64,000 bases of DNA, taken from positions 12,604,001 to 12,668,000 of the forward strand of contig CM036635.1 of the NCBI GenBank assembly GCA_020746105.1. Direction: 5' to 3'. Every line of letters starts with the position of its first letter. Within the stretch, counting starts at the first letter, position 1. Position numbers and translations under genes: made by a program. The notes below the pieces were generated by a model. The model made no database searches. It was not told where the DNA came from and saw only the letters and a list, made by a program, of their open reading frames with translations. This document shows, in pieces, positions 42,885 through 55,432 of the stretch. Source of the stretch: Trogon surrucura. Lineage: Eukaryota; Chordata; Aves; Trogoniformes; Trogonidae.

Positions 42885-43493
42885 TAGAAAATCACCACCA
42901 TGTCTTTATTTGCTGCTTCACAACAGCTTGAGGTGTTTGCAGGTTTGTCCCCGGCCAGTCGTGGGTCTGGGGCAGGGGCCAGACTGGTTTGGACTGGCCC
43001 CCACGAGGATATGTGTCTGGGGGGGCCGTGGGTTGGGGGTGTGTTTCAGGGGGGGTCTGGAGAGGTGTCTGCAGGCAGGGGAGTGGCTGCCTGGGCTGGT
43101 GGCTGTGCTGGTGGGAGGGGGTGCAGGGTCGGGGGCTCAGCTGGGTGTCTCGGCAAAACACGTCTGCGACTACCCTTAAATCAGCGAAGCCCCCCCCGGC
43201 TGCTCCTAGAGCAATGCCTTCCCTCCCGGGAAGCCCCTGCAGCCCCTGCAGCCCACCCAGGCTTGCCAGCACAGCCCCAGCTAAAGCAGAGACTGGGCGT
43301 TGGGGGGGGTTGCTGCTTCCAGGGGGGGCCAGGCAGGAGATGGGACCGGGCTGATCTCCTGACTGGAGGCAGATGTGGCAGAGGGAGCAGCCGCAGCCAG
43401 GGCTGACCGGGGACGGTGTCCAGCCGTGGCAGGGATGGAGAGGGGTTGCACTCTCTGCAGCCCCCTCCCCGGCAGGATGGGGCCGGAGGGGGC
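42885..43493 (-). other. AANAT: AANAT 3' UTR
   Basis: GC-rich sequence with G/C runs lies between the AANAT stop and its poly(A) signal. No other feature is seen. Confidence 0.6.
42905..42910 (-). terminator. AANAT: AANAT poly(A) signal AATAAA (minus strand)
   Basis: The plus strand reads TTTATT, 584 bases beyond the AANAT stop codon in the minus-strand direction. It is the first canonical signal after the stop. Confidence 0.65.
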
Positions 43494-45445
<1,952 letters not shown>

Positions 45446-45460
45446 CACCCTTTTCCTATA

Positions 45461-45522
45461 GATATGTGTGTATATACATATATACATATTGAGATATATA
45501 CACACACACACAGAGAGAGAGA
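45461..45522. repeat. Mixed TA/CA/GA microsatellite
   Basis: TGTGTATATACATATATAC is followed by a CA run and a GA run, directly beyond the AANAT promoter motifs. Confidence 0.88.
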
Positions 45523-48500
45523 TGCTTGCCCACAGTGACCCCATTACCCTTCTGCTCTCGCTGTGAGCTGGGCCAGTGCAGCCCTGGACTGTAGGAAACT
45601 TGTAGCCCCAGGGATGTGGGGGACGAAAGCCCAGAGACTAGCTGCCAGGCGGTGGGACAGAGCAAAGAGGGAGGTGTTGGAGGTGGAGGAGCAAGCACGG
45701 GGCTGAACATCCCACCCCAGCATCTCCTGACCCATCCCGTGGCAAAGCTGGGGCAGCAGGACAGGCAGGAGAGCCCCAGGCAAGGCCAGCCCCTGCCCTG
45801 AGGACAGGCAGGGAGGGCTGTGGCTGTGGGAAGCTGAGAAGCTGTAAAATTATCATCTCCGTGTAGTGCTGCATCGTTGTATGGGAACAAGAGGTCGGGG
45901 CCGGGCAACCACACACAGTGCCCAGGCACGGACAGATCCGGCAGCCCGAGCTGCCAGGATTAATTCCCTTTTCCGGCTTGCTCAGTGGGTAAGTGCCAGA
46001 GCTTAGCCCCTGCTGAGCTCTTAGGTCACGTTCACGCTCACAGACGTAGCTGAGGTGGGTCCGTGACAGGATGAGTGGGTGCCTGTGGCTACAATTCCTC
46101 CCTAGACGAGGTGCCCCCAGGCTTTACCCCCTGCCCCGGGAGCACCAAGCAATGTGATCCCACCGGGGACAGCTCATCCCGGCACCCCAGACCCCTCGGT
46201 TCCCCCAGGAAGGTCACCAGCACCGGAGCTCATCTGGCAGCACCATCCTGCACAGCCCGGCCAAATCCCTTGACCCGGATCGCAGCCTGTAGCTTCAGTC
46301 TGCCTCTAGTTTCATGTGCGGGCAAAACAAGCTGGTAAATCCAGAGGGAACCACAAACTGAGAAAACAACTTTGTTCAGCACACGCATCCCACCGGCAGA
46401 AGTAGTGGGAATTGCTCCCGAAGCCATCCGTCTGTCTGTCCCTGCTCAGCCCACTGTGCAAGCAATTTGCAGCAGAGCCAGTACGGAGCCAGGTCGGTTT
46501 TGATTATTGTTCGAGAGGTGCCGGCTTTCCCTGCTAATTGCAGGCTTTCCTCCAGCTAATAGGATTTATAGAGACAAAAGCGTTACCAGCGCAAACATTG
46601 CACAGGGCAGAACCGGTGCGAGCCGGGAATTTTCCACCCTGAAAAGCTGGGGGCTGAGGTGCTCGAAATGCCTGTTTTATGCAGTCTGAGGTGAGTCGAG
46701 GTGGTGTGGTGATTTATTTTCTGTGAATTGCTGCCTGGGCAGCGGATGGTTATCTCAGGCGTCGGGTCTATCAGGGAGAGGAGGTTTCTTTGGCAGAGGA
46801 ATTATTTAGCATCCGCTATGCTCATTCTAGTCACTAAGGACTAACGGAAACAGTGCTGGGAACGGGTGGTTCATGCTCCCAAAAACCATGTAGGAGGGAA
46901 GGAGTGGCCAAGCTGGAGGGGAGAGATGGATGCTGGTGGAGGAAGGGGATGTGGAATTTGTAGACCTTATTATGAAATCTTTTGGAACCCCTCACCCTGC
47001 TAATTGGATTAGGGGCTCATGCACTTGGATAAATCCAAGAGCAGGAGAAGGTGGGTTCTGGGCACCTACAAAACACAACGGTGGTTAGAACCTGGGTGGT
47101 GCTGACCACCTGGGGCAGATTCTGGGGGTGCTGCTGGATCAGGTGCGGGGACAGCAGGACAGACAATCCTTGGGCAGGGCTGGCATTTCGGCTGCTATGG
47201 GAATTATAGAGCAGGATCATGGAATGACTTGGGTTGGAAGGGATCATTAAGGGTCATCTAGTCCAACCCCCTGCCATGGGCAGGGACATCTTCAGCTAGA
47301 TCAGGTTGCTCAGGGATGTTCGCCCATCAAGAGCCACTGTTAAACAGTTCACTGTCCAAGAGCAAGTCTTTATTCCAGATCGTATAAAGGCTGGAAAGTC
47401 TCTACAGGGACATCCAGACAGCTGGCGGGTTCAAGACCTCTTGTGTAAATGACTGCTCTGTTCCCATTAGACCAAACCATGAAAGTGGAATCAGATCCCT
47501 CCAGCTCTTTTTAGAAATTTTTTGAGATCCCAACCAGTAACACCCTGGAGCAGATGATGGGGAAAGGCTGCTCCTTGGCTTGTTTTTCTTGTATTTTTTC
47601 CCTTTCAGCATTTTATTCCTGGCAAGCCAAGTTACACAGCTGAAGGGCCGATATATTTGTGTTTGTTTTCTGGAAATAAGCTTCTTGCTTTGTTTCTCAG
47701 CTCCTCAAAGAAGCAAAGGTCTTCTGGAGTGGGGAGGAAAGTAGAGGCTGCAGAGCACAGAGGCACCACCCATCCTCCCCAGCCCATCCCCGGAGCCCAC
47801 CGCAGCCCTGCCCACCCGCGGGGGTACTGGCACTGCTGCTGCACCTGGGAAGCAGCCGACCTGCAGAGGTGAAGGAAACTCGCTCAAGGTCACAAAGTGA
47901 GAAACAGAGTGAGGAGAAAAATCCTCTCTCCCTGGCTTGAGAAATCTGTCTTCCAACAGAGTCTCCTGCGCCTTGTTCAAGTCACACCCCAGGCTAAATT
48001 TTCTGCTGCAAGTCCTCACCGGACCTGCCTGAGGTGAGCCCAGTACATTTCTGCGTATACAGCAGCATATCGAAAGCTCACTCTGTAAGTTTTTTCCCAC
48101 ACTTGTGTTTGTGCCCTAGATGTGAGAGCACGTGCATGGTCCAGAGAGATGCTCACATGTAAATAAACAGACAAATCCACAGTACCCGCCCCCAGCAGCA
48201 TCCTTCTGTTACATTATGAATGTCTGCCTGGATTTGGAGCTTGACTTTTTTAATGAGTTGGTAGTAAGGAGCTGCTCACCCAGTTTGAAAGCTAAATAAT
48301 CTTTGCAAAAGTGATCGAGTTCTTCCCACACCCCGAAGGCAGAAGATTTCAGTGAGGATGCTTCACTACACCCAGGTTTGATAGCAACCCCAGCTCCAGG
48401 CACCACCCTCCCTCCCCTCTGGGGCAATCTCCCCTCCGCCCTGGGGTACTGGGGCTGCCAGGTCACAATGGCCTCGGGACCACCAGCTGTCCCCAAGGCT

Positions 48501-51500
48501 GCTCGTACCACTGGAATGCTACAGAAACATGGGTGCTTACCAGAGGGGGACCCCGTGATGCTCCTCTGCCCGCCTGGTGCCGGTGGTGCCGTCTGGCCGC
48601 TGGCAAGAGAGGAAATCTCAGGATTTTGCCTCCTCTCCTCTGCCTGCTGCACCCTCTGCAGCCCCTGCTTATATACATTTGTTATTTATGGAGCACGTGA
48701 TAACATCCTAAGGAGTTTATAACCCCGATGAAAGACAGGGAGAGGTGAGAGGCTTTAAGGTGACAAGCCAGCAAAAGATCCCATCAGGCTTTTTCTTTTT
48801 TTTTTTTCTCTCCTGGCATGACTGCCTGCAGAGGGATAAAGCATTAGCTGATTGCTCTGTGCTCAGTCCCTGCTTCGAGCTGGGCAGGGAGAGCAGAGGA
48901 CTTAGCTAGGAAGGGAGAGCAAAGCCCTGAACCTGGTCCAGACCTCTGACAACATCAGGAGCCCATAGGAAGCTGAAGGCAGCCCTGCCCAGAGCAGATG
49001 AGCCTGCTTTGTGCTGAGGAGGAGGAGGTTGCTGGTCCTGCTGGGCATGATTATGCCTTGTGCTTGAGTGGTGGAGAGTTTCTCAGGGGAATCAGCTGAC
49101 TCCTTGTAGGATGAGGGGTCAGACAGAAGGTTTTTGCCCCGAGGAGCTTACTCCAAAGACGGAGCATCTCTCCCCTGTGCAGCCCTCAGTTGCCTGGAGC
49201 GATTATATAAGAAACTGGCTAGGCAAAGCTGGCAATATTTGTCCCCATCAGGACACGTGTAATAGAAAGGAGATTATCCTAGGCATGAGCATGATGTTGG
49301 CATCATCATTATCATCATGAACCAGATGCAGCCCTGAAAGGAGTCCGGAGCACGAGGCAGAGATGGCTTTACTTCACTGGAGGCGTTTCCAGGGGAGCTC
49401 AGGACCTGCTTTAGTTTCCAGCCATGGGCATTGTGACCTGGGGCTACACCCTTATCTCTCTCCTTTAATTTCACTTTATGGAATCGAAACAGAAATATGA
49501 CCCTGCAGCTTTCTGCTCTTCAGAAATAGCATTTCGGACCAACTCCTAGCCATTAAAACCGAGCCCAGCAGAGCAGAGCCTGGCCCGTGGCTGGAATAGT
49601 CAAGCAGGGACGCTGCATTCAGTGGTTTTAGCTGGGCTCATCTCTCCTTGCTCCTACACAGCTTCAGAGGGTCAAAAACTCCATTAAATGAGAGCCACAG
49701 CAGTGTGCTGAGATTTACATATTTAGCAGCGCTCTCAGCATCTTCAAAGAGCCCTGAGCTGTCACTCCAGCCCCACAGCCAGGCTGGTCTGTCTGTTGGG
49801 GTGTCTGCTCAGGAAGATGGCAATTATCTCTGGGTGGGATTTGCAGCGAGGGCTGACACTTGGGAGGCAGGGAGGGGATTAAGCTTCTTTTGGTGTCTGC
49901 AGACTTCGCAGTCCCTTGGCCTCAAGGGGCAGGGTCTGCTATCACAGGGGACACAGAAGGGTCTTCCCTGTGACACCATCAGGGAGTTTTTTTTTCTTTC
50001 TCTCCCAAACTCATATGATTTTTCATTTAATTACCAGGCTGGACTCTCTACTCATGTCCCTGTTTTACACCTTCCCCTGGCTGAGCCATGGGGACCTGCA
50101 CACCTGAAGAGGTGCTGCTTTTCTCCTGGCAGTGGCACAAGAGGGGTGGCAACAGGGGTCTGTGTTTTGGCATCACTGCAAGGTCAGCCACAGGCTCTGA
50201 TTTCATTCTCCTTCCTCTTCTGCCTTTTTATCAGCTGCCCCGGACTGGCAGTGTGTGAGTGCTCATCATTGCTGTAACTTCACAGCAAGATGTGTCTCTT
50301 TGGCCATACTTCAGATTCTCAGCACTTGCCAGGCTGGCTGCCTGCTACTTTTATCCCTCGGTGCTCCCCACTTGTGCTGCCAAGAGCAGCTCAAAATCAC
50401 CAGCAGGTCCTGCAGAGCGAGCTTGCCTCCAGCCTCTCCACTGGAGTGGGGCAATTGGTACAGTTTAGGAGCCTGTGAGCTGGTGCTTTTTTGAAATAGC
50501 ACTATAGGGCTCCTATGGACAGGCGCCAGAACCCAGCCCTGGGACTCAGAGGGACTGGTTCTGCTCTGTCCTCTGAAATGTTCATGTAAATAGAATAATG
50601 AGAAAACACACACGTGTGTTGCTTTCCTCTGGCATATTCCTTTAGGCCCATCAGTGCAGGTCTGAGTCCCCCCTGCAGGGAGCTGGGGAAGGGGGGTGGG
50701 GGGCCTGTTTCACAGTTTATTTGGGATCCCAGCAACAGTCAGGGCAAGCAGGCTTTGATCTGCACTAGATCAACCCGTGCCTTTGCAGGGCTGGTGTGGT
50801 TTGTTAGTCCTCTATGTGGAACTCCGAGGAAAGAGCACAAATGGTTTTCACCCACGTGTGGCAACCTCAGGCAAAATCAGGAGGTGGAGGGGGGGACAGG
50901 ACCTGGCTGGGACTTCTGTTATCACCTCCCTAGAGCACAGTCACCAGCAGCGATTAGCCTCCTTTCCTCCTCTCTGCTGGGTAGCTTATAACTAGGTCAC
51001 GGCCACTCCTGACACAATCCCTGGGAGGAAGGAGGATGGGGCTCAGCGGGGGCTGCGGGACAAGAGGGCGGGCAGGTGGGATTTGTAAGGCCTTGATCTT
51101 AGGTAAACAAATGAGAGAGAGCAGAGAAAGATTGGGCTGGCACGAAGTTATACGTATACAAGGTGACGACAGAGCCAGGGATGTTGGATGAGGACAGCAC
51201 GAGCAGGGTAATCCCGTGCAGGATGGGGCCCTGGGCAGTGCCAGCAGCCCCTCTCGGGGGGGCAGAGGCTTTCCAACCCCCGGAGACTTGCTGGCCTCAC
51301 CGAGACAGGACGAAAGACTGACACACGCTGCGTCACTTGCTAATACTTCTATTCCCTGATGTGATCAGGGTACGGCGAGTCCTGCTAAGCTGTTTGTCTG
51401 CGTGACGGCGATAAACTCCCAGCCTGTCCCTGCGGAAGGGTCTGGAGACGTTCCCTGTGACCCGAGCAGTCAGCTTTACTCCAAAATACCTTTTCTGAAG

Positions 51501-51820
51501 GCACCAGCCTTCCCGAGCAGCTGCTAGGGATGCTGCAGGGACACGTCTGCCTCTGGGAAGCAGCAACAGAAGAAAATACGGGCAGGATTAGCCAAAGAGG
51601 AGTTGCAGGGCGGAGCAGAGAGAGCGCTCCTGCCTCTGGGCGAGGGGCTCCACCAGCCGCCCCAGCCCGGCGCGAGGTCCCGGGGCTGCCGAGCAGAGCT
51701 TCTGCTGTTGGGACCGGCAAGCCGGTGCCGTCCCCTCTCTCCCGCCAGACCGGGAGCCGGCGGGAGGCGGCAGCCCACGAGGTGGCACCAGAGCCCCGCC
51801 GCAGCCCGGCCACCGGCACC
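45523..51820. other. AANAT-UBE2O intergenic spacer, first part
   Basis: No gene is recognised. The stretch contains GGATTAATTCCC at 45957-45968 (an OTX/CRX-type site), the CR1 fragment at 47.2 kb, a short TCA/TCAT run near 49300 and many AT-rich stretches. The open frames at 49.6-50.3 kb show no similarity I know. Confidence 0.6.
47214..47330 (-). mobile_element. CR1 LINE 3'-end fragment
   Basis: The plus strand reads GACTTGGGTTGGAAGGGATC and continues TCATCTAGTCCAACCCCCTG, then the CATGGGCAGGGACATCTTC and CTAGATCAGGTTGCTCAGGG blocks. This is the reverse complement of the avian CR1 3' region. It is 5'-truncated. Confidence 0.93.
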
Positions 51821-51824
51821 CCCC

Positions 51825-52215
51825 GAGCATCCCGGCACCCTCCGAGCATCCCGGCACCCTCAGAGCATCCCGGCACCCTCCGAGCATCTCGGCACTCTCC
51901 GAGCATCTCGGCACCCTCCGAGCATTTCAGCACCCTCCGAGCATCCCGGTACTTTGTGGGCATCCCCGATGCCCTCCAGGCATCCAGTACCCTCCAGGTA
52001 TGTCCAGCACCCGACTGGAACCCTGGTAGACTGTGAATATTCCCAGTGGGCATCCCAGCACCTGGCGGATGTTCCAGCACCCTGTGGGCACCCCAGCACC
52101 CAGCAGACACCCCTAATAGCCAACGGGCATCCTGGTACTCTGTTGGCATCCCCAGTATGTGGCAGGCACCCCAGCACCCTGTGGACACTCCAGCACTCAA
52201 AAGGCATCCCAATAT
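51825..52215. repeat. 19-bp minisatellite, regular then degenerate
   Basis: The unit is GAGCATCCCGGCACCCTCC, with about seven good copies from 51825 to about 51957. Increasingly diverged copies follow (GGGCATCCCAGCACC types) to about 52215. Confidence 0.88.
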
Positions 52216-54440
52216 CTGCTTCTTAATCCCTGCAAGGCCCATACAAAGATGCCCCATCCCAGCCAGGTCCCAAGAAGGAAGGAAGGGGCTTTCTTTTCAC
52301 CAGTATCTCGACAGGTAGATACTGGTGATCTAACCGCCATAGTGTGGTTAGATTACCTGCAAGGAGGATGTTCTGTAGCAAAGTAAAGGCCATCATCTCC
52401 CAAAACAGCCTGACAGCAGGAATTGTCCCTAAACGGGTGGGGGATGCTGCTTGGTGTGTGCCGCTTTGCAGAAGTCCTGCGTGTTCAGAGCTCTTGCTGA
52501 CCTGGTCTCCCTTGGCAAAAAAATCATGCATGCACAACGTTTCTTCGGTTTGCTTTGGTATTTTGCAGGGTGGTCTGACTTGCTGAGGTCCCTCAGTGAA
52601 GATCTGAAGAGCCTGGTGTGTCGAATGGGAGATGCTCCTTTGGGCACGCAGGGACTGTAACGCGCCTGAGGCACAGCAGTGTTGTGGCAGTCTAGGCCTC
52701 GGGGTTGTTGTATCCTGAAAAAGGGATAAGTTCTCCTTCAATGCCACTTCCCTATGGAAGCACGTCAGAGCCCCAGCTGGAATCAGAGTGCAAAAACACA
52801 CCCGGCTCAACTCCTGCTAATGAGCAAACAGCCCTGACTTGTCCCCATTAAATCCCCCTGCTGCGAGCCTGCCGGCTGCATAATGTGATTGTTTGCATGG
52901 CTGTTTGTGGCTACCTGAAACCCCACCACTGTTCTCCAGCATGTAATTGCTCTGAAGAGGGACAGTTTCCATCTACACACATGATTATGGGCATTACGTG
53001 TATCTATATTTTATTAGTGGCTGTTGTGATGTACATTAAGGAGATGATGAGATGCGTCACCATGCTGGATAAAGCTGTGCTTTGAAACCTTGAGAAGAAC
53101 ACGCCGCCAGTTCCAACGGAGCCAGAGAGCACTCTTCCCATACCCCAAAGGCCTGATCCTGTTCCCAAAAGGGCACAATTCCTGCTGCTCTCAGAGGGAA
53201 GGATGGCAGCACCCCGTCCCCAGTTCCAGGTGGGCTGGCCGTGTGGGAGCTGTGCCATGCTCCCTGCTCCAGCACGGCAGTGGTCAGAGGCTGAAATCCT
53301 TGATGGCCGGAGGATAAAACCTCTGTGCTTGTGGCATTCACGTGCTACCTTTCCACTCCCCACCTCCTTCGCTTTACAGGGGTCATGGGTTGCAGACAGA
53401 GGTCTGTACTCCCCGAAGCACATCCCTGTAAATAGCTGTATAACCATGTGGCACTGGATGGATATTTAAGCTGTCTTTTCCCAAGGGTATGCTGATACTT
53501 TCCCACCCAATGGTCCCTTTTATCTGTATTCTGTTCCTTGTCCCTGGGACTGATGCTGAGAAACCTTCCAGCAGAGAACCACACCAACACCACACCCCTC
53601 TGATTAAAATGATGCTGTAGCGAGTGACTAAATGCTGACGTGGAGGTCAGGTTGACCCGGGGGAAGGCAGGCACTGAAAGTGCTACACTATCTGCAGCTC
53701 CCTGATTTGGAGTGGGGATGGGAATAGCTCATACTTCACCACCACTTAGAGCACCTGCTGCCCTGCCACCCATACCTTGGGTTCACCCAGGAGCGGGGCA
53801 GAGCTGAAACACCGGCCAACATCCAGCACACCCCTCACCCACGCACCATCCCTCTGCCCCAGCTTCTTCCCAGCTGCTTTTAGGGCTGTTGGTGAGGTTA
53901 GAAAAATCCCAACAAGCCTGAGCAGAAGGGCTGTGCCCCTCCATGGGGCAGTGAATCTTGCAAGTGAGCATGAGCAGAGGTTTATCCAGGTTGCTTTTCC
54001 TAAAAGGAGAAACCTTGAGAGAAGAACTGACAGCCAGTTGTCAGAGCAGCCCCATGTATGTGGGAGAGAGCAAGACCGAAAATGCCGCTCTGCTGCCCCC
54101 AGGGTCTTTCCCGCAATAAAACAAGGCAGACTGAGGATTTCAGGTATTTTCCTGATATTCCAGCCAGTGTTGCCCAGGCAGGGAGATCTAGGGAGCAGGG
54201 GCAGGATATTTTTGGTGAAGGTAGCAGAGGCTGTTTTGGATTATTTTTGCCCTTTGCGTGTCAGAGCAGCGGGACCCATTCAGGGAACCATTTCTGTTTC
54301 AAACCCCCCTGCAGACAGAGCGGGAAAAACACACCTCGAAGTCAATGAAAGAGAGTATTTGGCATATTTGTACACCCTAGTAAGGGCTTCTGTGAGCCAT
54401 AAAAAGCAAGACTGGGCTTTGCTGTTGGCTGGAGACCACC
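52216..54440. other. AANAT-UBE2O intergenic spacer, second part
   Basis: Unique-looking sequence lies before the UBE2O CpG island. I see no gene, RNA or mobile element. The long plus-strand open frame from 53777 that runs into UBE2O is an accident of the GC-rich promoter, not an N-terminal extension. Confidence 0.6.
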
Positions 54441-55009
54441 TCCCAGCAAAAGGCAGCGCTCGGTGCCAGGGCGGAGCCCGGCCCCGCGCCCGGGGTGGCT
54501 GTCTCAGCAGGGCGGGGAGGGACCGGGTGGGGATGGCGGTGGGAGGTGGGCTTCGTACCCCCTCCCTGTGCAGGTACCCACACCCGGGCTATCACGGCGA
54601 GGCTTTTTTGCAGTGGAGGGGCACAGGCTTCTGGGGCGAGACCCACCGCCCGCTCCGACCATACAGAGCGTATCGCGATACCGTGACCGCGCACTGCGGC
54701 TGGGGCATCCCTGCCCTCCCGCGTCCGGGCGGCACGACGCAGCGCAGCCCCCGCCCAGCCTGGGGACCCGGGGGCGACGCCCCGCAGCCCCCTGTGACGT
54801 GTGGCCCGGGGGGGGGGGGGGGTGACGCCCCGCAGCCCCGCAACCGCTGGGGACCCGGGAGCCGCTCCCCTCCCGCCCCTCCCCGCCGGTGGGCGTGGCC
54901 CCGCCCTCGCCCCGCCCCCGGGGCTGTTTCTTGCGCGCGGCCGGCGCCGCCCCTCCCCTCCCCCAGCCTGCGCCGGCGGCCGCGCGCGCTCTCCCGCTCG
55001 CCCGGCGCC
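54441..55009 (+). promoter_or_regulatory. UBE2O: UBE2O CpG-island promoter and 5' UTR
   Basis: The region is TATA-less and rich in CpG, with clustered GC boxes (about 54908-54920), TGACGTG half-CRE sequence near 54794 and a run of 15 G (54808-54822). The ATG at 55010 sits in a strong context (GCGCCATGG). The island extends through exon 1 into the intron to about 56.3 kb. Confidence 0.75.
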
Positions 55010-55432
55010 ATGGCGGAGCAGCCCGCTGAGCCGGCCCCGGCCCCCCCCGCCGCCGCCCCGGCCTCGGCACCGGCCCCGGCCCCCCCCGCCGCCGGCCTGC
55101 CCCCGCCGGGCGGCTCGCAGCGCCTGCTCTTCTCCCACGACCTGGTGTCGGGCCGTTACCGCGGCTCGGTGCGGTTCGGCCTGGTGCGCCTGATCCACGG
55201 CGAGGATTCGGACTCGGAGGAGGAGGACGGCGGAGGAGGACGCGGCACCGGCGGCGGAGGAGGGGGCGGCGGAGGAGGGGGCGGCGGAGGAGCCGCCAGC
55301 TCGGGAGGCTCCGAGTCGGGAGGCCCCGGGGCCGGCGGTACGGAGGAGGGCCGCGCCAGCCCGCTGCGGCGGGGCTACGTGCGGGTGCAGTGGTACCCGG
55401 AGGGCATCAAGCAGCACGTCAAGGAGACCAAG
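55010..55432 (+). CDS. UBE2O: UBE2O coding exon 1 (gene continues past window end)
   Basis: UBE2O is a very large E2/E3 hybrid ubiquitin ligase that acts on orphan ribosomal and globin chains and other basic proteins, notably during reticulocyte maturation. Exon 1 is 141 codons in phase 0. It starts MAEQPAEPAPAP, then a Pro/Ala-rich tract, then the family block GSQRLLFSHDLVSGRYRGSV and on to LVRLIHGEDSDSEEED. A long polyglycine tract follows, then EEGRASPLRRGYVRVQWYPE and KQHVKETK. The donor is AAG|GTAACG at 55433. The conserved regions, coiled coil and UBC domain lie beyond the window. Only the N-terminus is present, but identity is clear from the conserved block and from synteny with AANAT. 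Confidence 0.95.
55227..55300 (+). repeat. UBE2O: GGC/GGA repeat encoding polyglycine in UBE2O exon 1
   Basis: An imperfect GGM triplet run encodes a glycine tract at about residues 73-95, including 14 glycines in a row, where the human protein has a shorter mixed Gly/Ser/Glu linker. Confidence 0.85.

Noticed and set aside
53777-55009. Long plus-strand open frame upstream of, and in frame with, UBE2O exon 1
   Set aside because: Its upstream part has no similarity to UBE2O; the family start MAE(Q)PA with a strong Kozak context is at 55010. Lack of stops is explained by the CpG-rich composition.
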